In this document: piece after piece, positions 1-11,496 of the stretch
How positions within the stretch are numbered: the stretch's first letter is position 1
Layout of the letters: every line of letters begins with the position of its first letter
NCBI RefSeq assembly: GCF_030848805.1
Contig: NC_092359.1
Coordinates: 1,353,001-1,417,000, forward strand
DNA from: Temnothorax longispinosus
Taxonomy: Eukaryota > Arthropoda > Insecta > Hymenoptera > Formicidae
DNA: 64,000 nt
Direction of reading: 5' to 3'
Translations under genes and position numbers: made by a program
Notes under the pieces: generated by a model
The model's database searches: none
What the model saw: the letters and a program-made list of their open reading frames with translations, nothing else
What the model was told of the DNA's origin: nothing

Positions 1-3000
1 CGAGCTATACGTCATCGTTCGCAGTACCGCAGTATAATTTAAAACGTCGAGTAATTATCGCGGTAACAATTGAAGCGTTTCGCGAAAATAGCGAGCAGGA
101 AAATACGCTACTTTTTATAGAAAAGAAGAGGGCGGGGGAGGGGGAGGGGGAGGTATTTATCTTTGGCTTCAAGGTTACGTAAGTTGCGGATGTTCCCGTT
201 CCGATATTTGGGTTTCTTCTCCTTTCGGGACGGTAGACAGCGTAGTACACGTCACCGGACGGACACGTCGCGACGTGGCGTCGGAAGAGGCGACCTTTTC
301 GAGCGAGGTACCGCGAGCACCGAGGCAACGAGCGCCGCGATAACAACGTCGATGTGTCAGTGTGCGTGCGTAAAGCAGTAGGGCGTTACGCAAACGCGTG
401 CCTCTTACCTGCTTCAAGAGAAGCGTCGCGTGCACGCCGCCATTGGGAAGGACGAGGTCGGAGTATCGGAGCAAAGTCGGATGCGCGGCGGATGAACGAA
501 CAAATAATATACTGTCGGAGAACCAGGACCAACTCTGGTTAAATTTTCGCGATTATCAAAAGTGGGTCTGGGGATGACTGAGGAATACAGACGTTATAAC
601 TGTTTCATTGTCGCGATACAAATATTAAATATTTAATTATAGTATGTCGAAAACAGATTTTGCACAGTGCCTGCTACAAGCTTTGCAGCAGATATGTAAT
701 AATAAAACAGAAATATAATAATTTGTTAAAATAGAATGTATAATAATAAATAAAAAGTCATTAATAATAGGGTACTGCAACGATATTCAATATTATATAG
801 TATATACCATTTTATAATATGCAATTTTTGTAAGGTATCAACATTATATTACGAATGACTTTAGTGATTCAATATATTTCTAAAACACAATTTTGCAATA
901 TTCGAGGGAATTATATTATATTATCTGCTTAAAGTTTTTGAAACATTTTTAAAAATATCAAGTGAAAATGTTCAACAAATACAACATAAAATCAACATTT
1001 AGAGATATTGATTTAACGTTTCTTGGTTTTAGTATAGGTTGATTACTTATAGAAATATTAAGCAAAATATCCCATTTCGTAACTATTTAATCGAATGAGA
1101 TATTCCATTCAAAATGTTACGACAAAACTCTTGCTGGCAATTCGTCGAATACACCAACAGGCCATGCTGAACACGATGCCTAAATGCGGACACGGTTGAT
1201 GTCAAAATCCGTCGCGACATATTCTGCCCGAATCTGCTGACAAACTGTTAGCGTATAACCGCTTACTTTTGCTCACTGGAAATGACGGGTGATCAACTCA
1301 ACAAAGCTGACCGGGTTAACGTACGAGCGCTGAATACACTTTGACGAATTATCATTGTTAAATAGACCCGATCTACGGTGGAATATTTGCATTTCTGCGA
1401 CTGGAGAGAGAGATCCGTGGAGATAAATAGCGGGTTATGTAATCCGGTGCGTGAAGAAGTAAAACGGCGAGGGCCTAGTTTTAACAAAAAAAATAACAAA
1501 CGGCTGAATAGCGTAAACATCTTAAATCAAATGCTGTCCTTTCTGTCCGCCTGCATTGTTTACCCGTTTATCATATCTTTCCGGTACATCGTTGCACAAT
1601 TTTTTCCCCTAAAATGGAGACCTCTCCAGTTCCATATGGCGGATCAAATCGGTGGATAAAAATGGAACGCAATGTTGATAAAGTAACTCGCGATTATACC
1701 GACGCGCGTTTCGCTTACCGTCCGATGATGCGTGTAAACGCGGGCACTTTGAACGTACCGGGTGTACCCGCGCATCCGATCGTTATGACGCGACGTTTAT
1801 AAAGTCGCGACTGATTATTACGTAAGACGAGAGCTCGGACCTCGAACTCTCGCATAATGCAGGAATATTTTATGAAAGGTTTCGCGAAAGGTCAATGAAT
1901 TCTCCGCGATTTATTAGGCTGATTAATGCAGGCAGGACTGTGTGTCTTACTGACAGACCCACGTTAAAAAGTAACGAGTCACTGTTGAAATGTTCATTTG
2001 TCTTTTTACGTCTCCGTATATTTAATTTAACTCGACTGATTTGACTTTCGGCGATAATTAGGAGGACTTGGGAAGATTGTATCTGCTTCCCAAAGAAAAA
2101 GTCTAGTCTTTGCTAAAATAAATGAAATAAAGTCAATGAATAAGTAACGATTGACTCATACGTAGAAAAACTGTAGAAATTTAAATCAATCAATTGTATA
2201 ATACAATTCTTTTTGTGCACTTTTGAGGCTTTAAAAATTATAATTTCTCCGCACTTCAACCGCTCTTCTGATTTATTCTAATTGTTGGAGACTATTCTTA
2301 GGATGACTTCGATTCGAACCCCGATTAACTTAATCGGCGATTAATTCATCGTCTCTAATCTTTTCTTTTTAAATGACAAGAAACCAATAATTGAAATGAT
2401 TATTTGATAAGTTAATCGGAGTTTGGTCGAAGTCATTCCTAATCAGCGTACAAGTGTCAAGGACCTTTCACTTTGACAGATTCAAATAGATCCGATCAGA
2501 GACTGGTGATCTCATTAGCTGATCTCATTTCATAACTTGTCGATAACGTAAAGACAGGAATCGATGTAAATGTCTCGCTATATAACTCCATAAATTATTC
2601 AAACGTCGAAGATAATTATGTTTTCCATCGTTCTTTGCTTGGATTGCGCAAAATTAAAATTTCTAACTCGACGTTTATAGCGTAACATTCGTTCACCCTG
2701 TGGGTGAAATTAAGTAATCGCGAGAATTGATAACTGATAGCAAACGTTACGAAGTTGTTATTCGCCACGTGACAGATCACGCGATGTAATTTTTTGTAAG
2801 GCTTCTTAAAAATGCGATGCTGTATTGATACCGATGCAAGTTTCAGTATTTATACGCATAATACACCTTGGAAATGCGATTAAATCGTAATGTCAAGAAA
2901 GTGTAAAGATTTAAAAAGAGGAGAAGTTGCTCTTACACGACCAAAAAGTTTTCCTTTTAATCTCCCGAGGATTTCATTTTACCGAATTATGCTCATTTAA

Positions 3001-3616
3001 TGTAGAACGATTCACAAGTTATCTCAATTAGTGTATGTATAATGTTAACTTAGTCTTGTGATTTAAAAAAATTTATTTAAAGATCTATACAATTGTTCAT
3101 ATGTATTATTCGCTTTCTCTGATCAATCAGTGTGCTAAATTTATCTGCTCATTAAATTACTTCGTTCACTCGCGATGTATTCTACATTTATAATTTTAGA
3201 ACGCCACGATAAACGATAATTTACATCATACCATCGATTGTTTTACCGAGTTGAATACGTGGTCCAATCATCAGCTAGTATCTCGTTAGTATTATCGCGC
3301 CTTTCATATCTATTGCACGGCCGTCGTGGAAAATATGAGGCACGCGGCTGTTCGTGACGCTTTTGCGAAACGAATGGTCTGATTAATGATAATCGAAGAT
3401 AAATCAAACGCGGTCACGTTATGCAGCGTGAATCCGAGGATGATTTGACGTAACTGTAAGCGACAATCTTATATGCGTGCAATTATATATAATATATGCT
3501 TGAAGTCTAGCTTTTTTTTTCCCCCCCGCAACCACGTAAATATTTCTTTCTTTTCATTACAACGCGACGACTTAATACTTGGCTCGTAGACTACACTCTT
3601 CATCCACGTCGACGAG
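1..3616. other. Noncoding region left of Idh
   Basis: I see no supportable coding exon here. Positions 1-560 are CpG-rich and carry overlapping short ORFs on both strands that resemble no family. On the minus strand a good splice donor (CAG|GTAAGAG, plus-strand positions about 403-411) could end a noncoding first exon of a gene lying to the left. From about 560 to 3600 the sequence is AT-rich; it holds the foldback element at 2301-2439. The Idh 3' UTR probably enters from the right end, and a T-run followed by a C-run lies at about 3511-3527. Confidence 0.5.
2301..2439. mobile_element. MITE-like foldback element with TA target site
   Basis: The arms at 2301-2331 and 2409-2439 are imperfect inverted repeats of about 31 bp. 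The left arm starts GGATGACTTCGA and the right arm, read in reverse complement, starts GGAATGACTTCGA. Both ends are flanked by TA, as expected for a Tc1/mariner-type miniature element. The roughly 77-bp interior is AT-rich and has no coding capacity. Confidence 0.6.
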
Positions 3617-5261
3617 TCATGCCTTGAGCTGTTTCTTCAGATTCTCAGCGAGCTTGTTCATAAACTCGAACGTTTCGAGGTAATCGGACCGGGTGACGTT
3701 GTTCATGCCCTTGATGCATATGGCGAGATCCTTGGTGAGGAAACCAGCCTCGATGGTGTCGACGCAGACCTTCTCCAACGTTTCGGCAAAGTGTCGCAGA
3801 CGCGCGTTGTCATCGAGCTTGGCGCGATGCAGCAAGCCGCGGGTCCACGCGAAAATAGAGGCGATCGGATTGGTGGACGTCTCGTTGCCCTTCTGGTACT
3901 GACGGTAGTGACGGGTGACGGTACCGTGGGCGGCTTCGGCCTCGATCGTGCGACCGTCCGGACATAGGAGGACCGACGTCATCATACCCAAGGAGCCGTA
4001 GCCCTGCGCCACCGAGTCCGACTGTACGTCACCGTCGTAGTTCTTGCACGACCATACGAAACCACCGTCAGACTTCATGGCGTAGGCCACCATGTCGTCG
4101 ATCAACCGGTGCTCGTACCATATCTCCTTCGCCTCGAACTGCTGTCTGTATTCCTTTTCGTAGATCTCCTGGAATATGTCCTTGAAGCGACCGTCGTACT
4201 TCTTGAGGATCGTGTTCTTCGTGGAAAGGTACAGCGGATAGGTGCGCGATAACGCGTACTGGAATGAGCTGTGGGCGAAAGCGCGAATGCTCTCGTCGGT
4301 GTTGTATTGAGCCTGGGCGATGCCGGGACCTTTGAAATCGTGGACGGTGTGCTGGATCTTCTCGCCGGACTCGCCGGTCCACGTGATCTCCAGCTTCCCG
4401 GGACCCGGCACCACGAAATCCGTGGCCTTGTACTGATCGGCATGCGCGTGCCTGCCGATAATGATCGGCTCCTTCCAACCGACCACCAGACGCGGTATGT
4501 TCTTGCAGATGATCGCCTCGCGGAACACCGTGCCGCCCAGGATGTTCCTGATGGTGCCGTTCGGGCTCTTCCACATCTGCTTCAGCTTGAACTCCTCCAC
4601 GCGTTTCTCGTCGGGCGTGATGGTGGCACACTTGATGCCGACGTTGTAACGTTTGATCGCCTCGGCGCAATCCACCGTCACCTTGTCGTTGGTGGCGTCG
4701 CGATTCTCGATACCCAAGTCGTACGTATGCAACTCGATGTCCAAGTAGGGCAAGATGAGTTTCTCCTTAATGGAATCCCATATGATGCGCGTCATTTCAT
4801 CACCGAGAATGTCGACGACTGGACCTGCCTAAAAATTGCAAAGTATTTGCAATATAACTTGAGAATCAGTACAAGAGTACTTAACAAATCCTTCTCTTTC
4901 TAGACAGTTTTTTTAAATAGATAAGTTTTACTTTATAAAAATATTTAATTAAAGAACACGTCTCTTTTTGAAAATTCTATAATGCATATATTGTTAGATT
5001 TGAATTTAAATATTTATTCCTTAGTATTCTCCTAGAATTTTGCAATTAGCGATAACATTCGTGCAGCTTTGAGTGCAGATTATACGTAACGTGATCGGTG
5101 TAAAGTCCACTTTCCCATGCCCTTTCCCCGAGGCGACGAAGAAACGGCGAAATACCGGTTTTAAATCTCTTCTTCCACCCTCCAAACGTCTCAGACGAGA
5201 CAGTACGATTATGAAAAGCGGGCAGTCAGTTTTACTTCGTATTTACCTTTATTTTTGCCAT
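3617..5261 (-). CDS. Idh: Isocitrate dehydrogenase [NADP]
   Basis: NADP-dependent isocitrate dehydrogenase oxidises and decarboxylates isocitrate to 2-oxoglutarate and makes NADPH. Two coding exons fit: 5247-5261 (MAKIK, donor AAG|GTAAAT) and 3617-4828 (acceptor TTTTTAG, then [17 protein letters not shown]). Together they give 408 residues, close to the usual length of about 410 for cytosolic animal IDH. Family motifs visible are [15 protein letters not shown], the substrate loop [21 protein letters not shown] (its Arg, about residue 131, matches human IDH1 Arg132), [14 protein letters not shown] with [11 protein letters not shown], and [14 protein letters not shown]. The protein ends in QLKA, so no peroxisomal SKL-type signal is present. 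The start at 5261 gives the conserved cytosolic N-terminus. The frame stays open upstream to an ATG at 5504, so a longer isoform is possible. The nearest upstream gene, mio, is divergent, about 1.9 kb away. Confidence 0.96.
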
Positions 5262-5504
5262 TGTCGCGAACGAGGCGCCGAGTGTCCTCGCGAATTGTTC
5301 TATCGACGACGAATTTCGCAGCAGGTGACGACGATGACGATCGGGTTCTCGCACGACGAGCGGGGATGACGACGTTGACGTGACACCGTGGTAACTAGCC
5401 GACTGCAACGAGCGTACAGTCCTTATAAAATGTGCGTACGGCTGGAGGGCACGGTGGGGCGCAAGCATGGCAGCTTTAAATGTGTGTGTCACCCACCTCT
5501 TCAC
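5262..5504 (-). CDS. Possible in-frame N-terminal extension of Idh
   Basis: Eighty-one codons open without interruption from an ATG at 5504 into the MAKIK start of Idh at 5261. The deduced extension is rich in Arg, Ser, Ala and His and poor in acidic residues, with segments such as AHFIRTVRSLQSASYH. That is the composition of a mitochondrial targeting peptide. Eukaryotic NADP-IDH is known in cytosolic and mitochondrial forms, and one gene can supply both from different starts. Whether transcripts reach 5504 cannot be told from sequence. The alternative is GC-rich 5' UTR that is open by chance. Confidence 0.4.
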
Positions 5505-7153
5505 CTGTGTACGTGTACTCCTTAATATTTCCTCCTCCTCGGATATATCCTCTTCCCGCCTGTTGTTCTTCCTCCTTTTCCTCGCGCCGACACTCGGTTA
5601 CTTTTGTTCTTAGATCAATTGTTGACTAGACGAACGGCACGGGGTGTCTTAAGCCTTTAAAGCTAGATCGATTCGGGATCGCTGATAAGACGGAGCAGTT
5701 ATCACGCGTGCGGAAGTCACATGCTCGAGTCTTGGGTGTTTGCGGTGTTTGCCCGCTACCCGACTCCAGAAACCGAATTCTCAGCTCGCGCGGATTAAGC
5801 TAAACGAGTCTCTCTCTTTCTTTCTCATGCCGCGAGCGAACGCGACGCGACTGACCGGCGTCGGGGATGGTCGGGGAGAGGCATGTGCGTCAATGTGCGT
5901 CGCGTCCCGTCCCGTTGTACGCTATCGGTTCGTATTTTTACAGAGGATGTATGTACGAGATGCATCGACATGACGTATGCACTTGCGGTCTTGCTGATCT
6001 GTCGACATTCGTTTTCTCGACCCTGAGATCTTACGACCCGACTTCGCCGAGACTCGCCGGAACGGCGGAACCGTCTCGTCCCGTCGACGCTATTTCAAGA
6101 CATCCCATGCACCGGCTGCAAGAAGAATAGGACAGCCAATCAAACTTTGTCCGGAACGCGGAGACGCGTGGTCCGGAATGTCGCACCACATTCAAATGTA
6201 ATAACATTAGTCAAAGTTCGTGACAAAAATGCAAACAAATTGAAGAATTTGTAAATATATAATACGATATCCCATAAATTAATGAAAATATATAATACAT
6301 AATAATCCGCTGATCTTCCGGTGGATGGCCGGTGGAGGACAAACGCAGGACAAAACGATACTTGTGTCGACTTGTGTCCGCTTGCTGGAAAGCTCCCACA
6401 GCCACAATAAATCTCCTCCACACTTTTTTATAAGTTTAGGAACGCGCATTAATTTTTTTTATATCAAGATATTCGTTTATTTGGAAACATGAAACTTATT
6501 AATATTATCATTTTTATTAAAAAAGTGTAAATTTAAGAAGAGATTAATGAGAATGATGTAAAAATAAATTAAACTAACAATTAGAAAATAAATCAAAAGT
6601 TTTAAAGATAGAAATAATCTAGCTGTAAAGAACAAGTCGTTTTTCATAAATTCCGAGCACCACTCAGCGATTATTTCGCGCCGGATCGATCGATCGTGTT
6701 TTACGAACGCGGTCGTTGTGACGCGGTTGTTTATCTATCTAGTTTATTTTGTCTTGGGTAGTTGTTGCGGTGAGCGGCAAGTGGCGCGGGGCCCGAGGGG
6801 GGCAGAGTTTGATTAAATTCCCGCGAGAGGAGATGAAGTCGGGAGCGGGAGGCATCTGGAGGTGTCTGGAGGCATCAGAGATGATAAACGTAAACATCCA
6901 AAGGGCATGTTTCGCAAGGGACGGATTATCATAACAAACGTGGTCGAGGATAACGCGGACGTTTTCCTGGTATGTCGATAGGCTGGATGGATATTGCGCG
7001 ACGGACGTGCAATCGCGATACGTGCCGTGCAAGTTGAACGTAAACGTTTCGACGTTCGGTGCCCGACGATGTCGGCGGGCGCGAAGTAACGCGATGGTCG
7101 CGATGTCCCGCAGCTTTGTGACAGACGCGTGATAAACGAGGCAGAGGGAAACG
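5505..7153. promoter_or_regulatory. Divergent intergenic region between Idh and mio
   Basis: This 1.65-kb stretch separates the minus-strand Idh start from the plus-strand mio start, so it should hold both promoters. Positions 5700-6130 and 6650-7150 are CpG-rich with an AT-rich block between them (about 6190-6650). Short ORFs occur in the CpG-rich parts but show no family similarity. I see no convincing TATA box placement. Confidence 0.45.
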
Positions 7154-10100
7154 ATGAGCCGCCCGAAATGGGACGTGCTGTGGTCCCCCTTTCACTCGGA
7201 CCGATTCATCACGTGGGACAGCGACACGATGTTGAATCTCTACGAGATCAGTCCGCGTGATAATAGCGTACGGGAGAACGAGCAAACTTGTAAGTTTTGT
7301 GTCTCAAAGATTATGCCAAGTTCACGCTTGTCTTGAAAAGGTGCTAACATAACGTGGGGCGTTCTTTCTAATAGATCTGCAGATTTCGGATCATTCCGTA
7401 GCGGAGCTGGTCTGCTCCATTACCATTAACAGCTACGCGAAATGCGTCGACATATGTCCGCAACCGGAGCCGGACATCGTTGCCAGTGGCCACGCGAATG
7501 GAAAGATAGTTCTGAGTACCTTCAGCGTGCCAGAGTTCGATTATCAGGGCCTGGTCGGCAGAGAATTTTGTAGGGATCATTTATATATTACATTATCGAG
7601 CAAGATTATATTCTCCAACGATATGTCACTTAATCTCTGTATCTCGATAAAATTCCAGTTCCAAAGTACATGCGGTCGTGCAACGTCGTTGCCTGGAATC
7701 CTGTGGACACCCACCTGATCATGTCGGGCCTGGACAAACATAGCAAGGAGCACTCGGTGTTGCTCTGGGACGTGCACCATTGTCCGAAAGGCTCGGAGCG
7801 ACCGATAGTAGAAGCCGGCATATCAGAAACCGTACATTCCGCCGCTTGGTTTAAACACGAGCCAAGATGTCTGGCTCTCGGTGTTAATAACAAGCAGTTG
7901 AAAGTTATCGATTTCAGAGGTATGCTTAAAAGGATACGATCTTTGCCAACATACTATTCAATTGTCGATAACTCTTGAGAATTTTTTTTAGATTCTGCAA
8001 AGGTGGTGAACGTTACTCCTACAAAAGCGATATATAACCTATCGGTAAACCCCCATAATAATTATCAGTTGCTTTCGCACGTCGACAACCTGATAACAAT
8101 CTGGGATACTCGGTGCTTCGAGAAACCGATTGTTACAATAATGCCGCAACGACAGGTCACGAAGGTGTTGTGGTGTCCCACTAGACGAAATCTAATTGGC
8201 ACTTTACAAAAAGATTCAGGTATAATGCATGTATGATTGTAAACTGTAATTACATTTATTTATAGGTCTCTCGAAATTTGTGTTAAACATATTGAAACGT
8301 AAGCTGGTGACAAGAAGAAAAATTAAAAGCGAAAATGCATTTATTTTTATTTTGCAGTCAGCCTGCATCTGTTTGATATTCAGTACTGCGGGGTAGAGGA
8401 CACTGAGCCGGGTGTTTTGGAAAGAGTGGTTTTACCACCGTGGCATAGCCCCCTAAGTTTTTCATGGCATCCGACCGATGAGAATCGATTGTTGGCTATA
8501 TCGCTGCTAGGTATTTGACGATATCTTATCTTAGAGTATAATCCGTTAGAGCGTAACGTTATTCAAAATTACTGAAGCGTTCTTATTCTATTTCACAGGT
8601 GTAACCGATTATACTGTATCCGAGAGAATAACGCTCAACTGGTCCGCTCGGTCGTGTCTCATGTGGAATTGCGCTTTCAAGTCGTTTAAATACATACACA
8701 GTGAAGATAGCGTTTATAAGGAATTAGATGATATCTCAGTTTTAACCAAGAGGCGTGCTATGTTCGAATATGGCTTGCTTGTAAGTGAATAGAACCAATG
8801 GAAACATTTCAATATTCCCTTTATTGACATTTATTTTGCCGTTGGCTTGTATCAGCTTCTTTTTCTTTATCCCTAGTTTTAATTATATTTACTTGGTATA
8901 TAATTGTATGTGCGTGCGTATGTTACAGCCGGAGTTGGCTCACAATGGCGACATAGCTGAAAACGAAACTCTAAAAAATGTATGGCAATGGTTGTACCTG
9001 AGTCGTTCTTTAGTAGAAGACGGCACTATACAGAGTCCCGATAATAAGCATCCTGGTGTGAGGTAAAATTACAAGACTTTATAGTTGGAAGTATGTATGT
9101 ATGTAAACATAATGCTTTCAACTTTTACATAGGACAGTTTTGAAATTGGATCAGCAAAATCCGGTCAATGGTTTGAAAACTGAACTGATCCATCGCCCGT
9201 GGACGGATATAGGTTCTGGTTATATGACAAAGGTTTACAGGTAATTGTTGATTGTTTGAGTGCATAAAAATATTGAGAAAACATGGTATTTGCGCGCATT
9301 TAATATAATTTCGATCGCAGATCGCCGGACAGAGAAAAGAGTCTTCTTCTGTGCGGTTTACGATTTGACAGAGAAACCAATACGGCGTATGATAATGCGT
9401 ATCTGGAGAAGCTCGAGAAGGAAGGCGCGTACGCGAAAGCAGCCGCGTTCGCGGTATTTAATCTCTGCTTAAGGCAGGCTATAGATATTTTAAACCGAGG
9501 TGCTAGCAAGAAGCAAACGACAATTCTAAATATGGTGGCTATGGCATTGTCAGGCTTCTCCGAAGAACGTACTACATTGTGGAGAGAATCATGCCAGAAA
9601 TCTAAATCCCAGTTATCAGATCCTTATCTGAGAGCGACGTTCGGTTTCTTGACTGCGGATAACGAGTCCTATGAAAGCGTACTTGTAAGTATGAATAAAT
9701 ATCCCGAGACGATTCGATATTTGATGAGATTGGATATCAGGTGCTTAACAAGCTCGACGTTGCAGAACGAAAATGGTATGGCTGTCGAAGATCGAGTAGC
9801 ATTCGCTCTCATGTTCTTATCGGATAATAAGCTGCACGAGTACTTGAAAAAACTGACCCAGAAGGTAATTGAAGACGGAGATCTAGCGGGCTTCTTAGTT
9901 ACAGGTTGTGATTCGAATATGTTTTGTATTGTTATAAATATATTACGTTAACTATGTGCTCGTTTATCATAACATATGCTTATTTATTGTCGCGCGAGTT
10001 AGGTGCGAGTATGGAAAGTATACAGTTATTGAGTAAATATTTGGAAATCACCTCGGATGTTCAAAGTTGTACTCTTATCGCTATCAGAGCTTTTCCGCCC

Positions 10101-11187
10101 AAGTTACTACAAGAGAATCAAGTTCAAGTATGGATCACAAGGTATTATATAAGCTTCTCTCATAAATATCTTCTGGAAATATAGTTTCCCGAAACGAGTC
10201 ACACCATTCACATACCATTCCTTTACTTACAATCTTCAACTTTCCAACCAACATTTTTTACAAAAACGAGGCATTTCGGAATAAAGATCGGAATTAAACC
10301 CGCCAATTATAAATCATAAAATCAATCATTCTTACATAGAGTCATGCATCACCCTGTTTTTTTCATAAATATCGGATAATCAAGTTTTTTATTTTGTATG
10401 TCAATGTTGCAGTTACAGACACCTCTTGAACGCGTGGAAATTATGGTTTCAAAGAGCCAAATTTGACATCGCCATGAGGTCCTCGACGCCGCAGGAGAGA
10501 CCGCCGCAACAGATACATGTATCTTGTCACTTCTGCGGCAAAAGCATATCAGCTTCCATGCAAGGGCTGAGCAGGACGAGGGTCCCATTCGGCAGATTAG
10601 GCAGTACTCCTAACAAATTAAAGGCACAGTTCTGCTCTTTAATTGGAATTTCGCATAATTTATATGTTTATCACATCTTAGGTTTTTTTAATGGTAAATC
10701 TCTTTTCTCAATGTCCTTTTCGATCATTATAGATGACGGCATGCCCGAATTGTCGTAAACCTTTGCCTCGGTGCGCAATATGCTTGATGCACATAGGCAC
10801 CGTCAGCGGATTACAAACAGCTCCCAGTCCCGGTGGCACCAGGAACGAGGAATGCAATACGAAACTTACGGAATTCAACAGCTGGTTCTCGTGGTGCCTA
10901 ACATGTAAACACGGTGGACACAGCGAACATATAGCTCAGTGGTTTCGGTAAGGATACGAGATTGTATTTATGCCAGCTTGAAACGTAATGCAATATCGCA
11001 GATTAGATATAAATATATCGGGATAGATTGATATTCGAGGAAAGATGCAAATGCGCGACATGCTATGATAAATCTGTTAATATCTCCGTTCCCGATATAT
11101 TTCAGACAACACACTGAATGTCCTGTAACGTCTTGCAATTGTCGCTGCTCGTCCTTGGATTACACGCGTAACGCAACTGTGACATAG
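7154..11187 (+). CDS. mio: GATOR2 complex subunit Mio/MIOS
   Basis: Mio (MIOS) is a subunit of GATOR2, which opposes GATOR1 and so promotes amino-acid signalling to TORC1 at the lysosome. Fourteen exons join in phase: 7154-7289, 7375-7569, 7659-7919, 7992-8219, 8358-8510, 8599-8780, 8929-9062, 9133-9240, 9321-9684, 9766-9904, 10003-10141, 10413-10623, 10733-10947, 11106-11187. They give 848 residues (human MIOS 875). The N-terminal half is a WD40 propeller, with VVAWNPVDTHLIMSGLDKH, NLITIWDTRCFEKP and VTKVLWCPTRRNLIGTL. The middle is alpha-solenoid (NMVAMALSGFSEERTTLWRE, VAFALMFLSDNKL). The C-terminus is a zinc-binding RING-like region: CHFCGKSIS, ACPNCRKPLPRCAIC, CLTCKHGGHSEH and ECPVTSCNCRC. 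Intron 12 appears to use a GC donor. The gene is convergent with RPA3. Confidence 0.95.
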
Positions 11188-11496
11188 GTATAATTATAGA
11201 CAAAAATGTTCAAATATTCTTATACATATATATGTATTATTGAGGTAACATAATTTATTACAGTTCTACGGTTTCGCATGTTTTGTATACTATCTGATCC
11301 CGCCGGATTGACTTTATGTACAGACGAGGGAATGCATGTTTGAATGCTTTTCTTTTACATTGCAGCATTCCTTGTTACTTTTATGGTAGGGATAATATGC
11401 CAGATCAGCTAATAGAATGTAAAAAACGAAAAATGTAAGAAGAAATGAAACATAGTAAACAATTTGTATATGCAAATTCCTTGAATCTTCGTCTTC

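Noticed and set aside
163..542. Short ORFs on both strands at the left edge
   Set aside because: CpG-rich DNA is poor in stop codons; the peptides are Arg/Ser-rich and resemble nothing.
2310..2345. Possible tRNA or SINE (B-box-like GGTTCGAATC on the minus strand)
   Set aside because: No A-box or acceptor stem lies at the right distance, and the motif is part of an inverted-repeat arm.
4068..4903. Long ORFs on both strands over the Idh exon (about 4068-4670 minus, 4271-4903 plus)
   Set aside because: They are shadows in other frames of the GC-rich Idh coding exon and resemble no protein family.
5740..6130. Overlapping plus-strand ORFs between Idh and mio
   Set aside because: Located in a divergent promoter region; composition only, no domain and no splice structure.
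10931..10947. tRNA A-box-like sequence TAGCTCAGTGG
   Set aside because: It is inside mio exon 13 and encodes conserved HIAQWFR; no B-box or cloverleaf follows.
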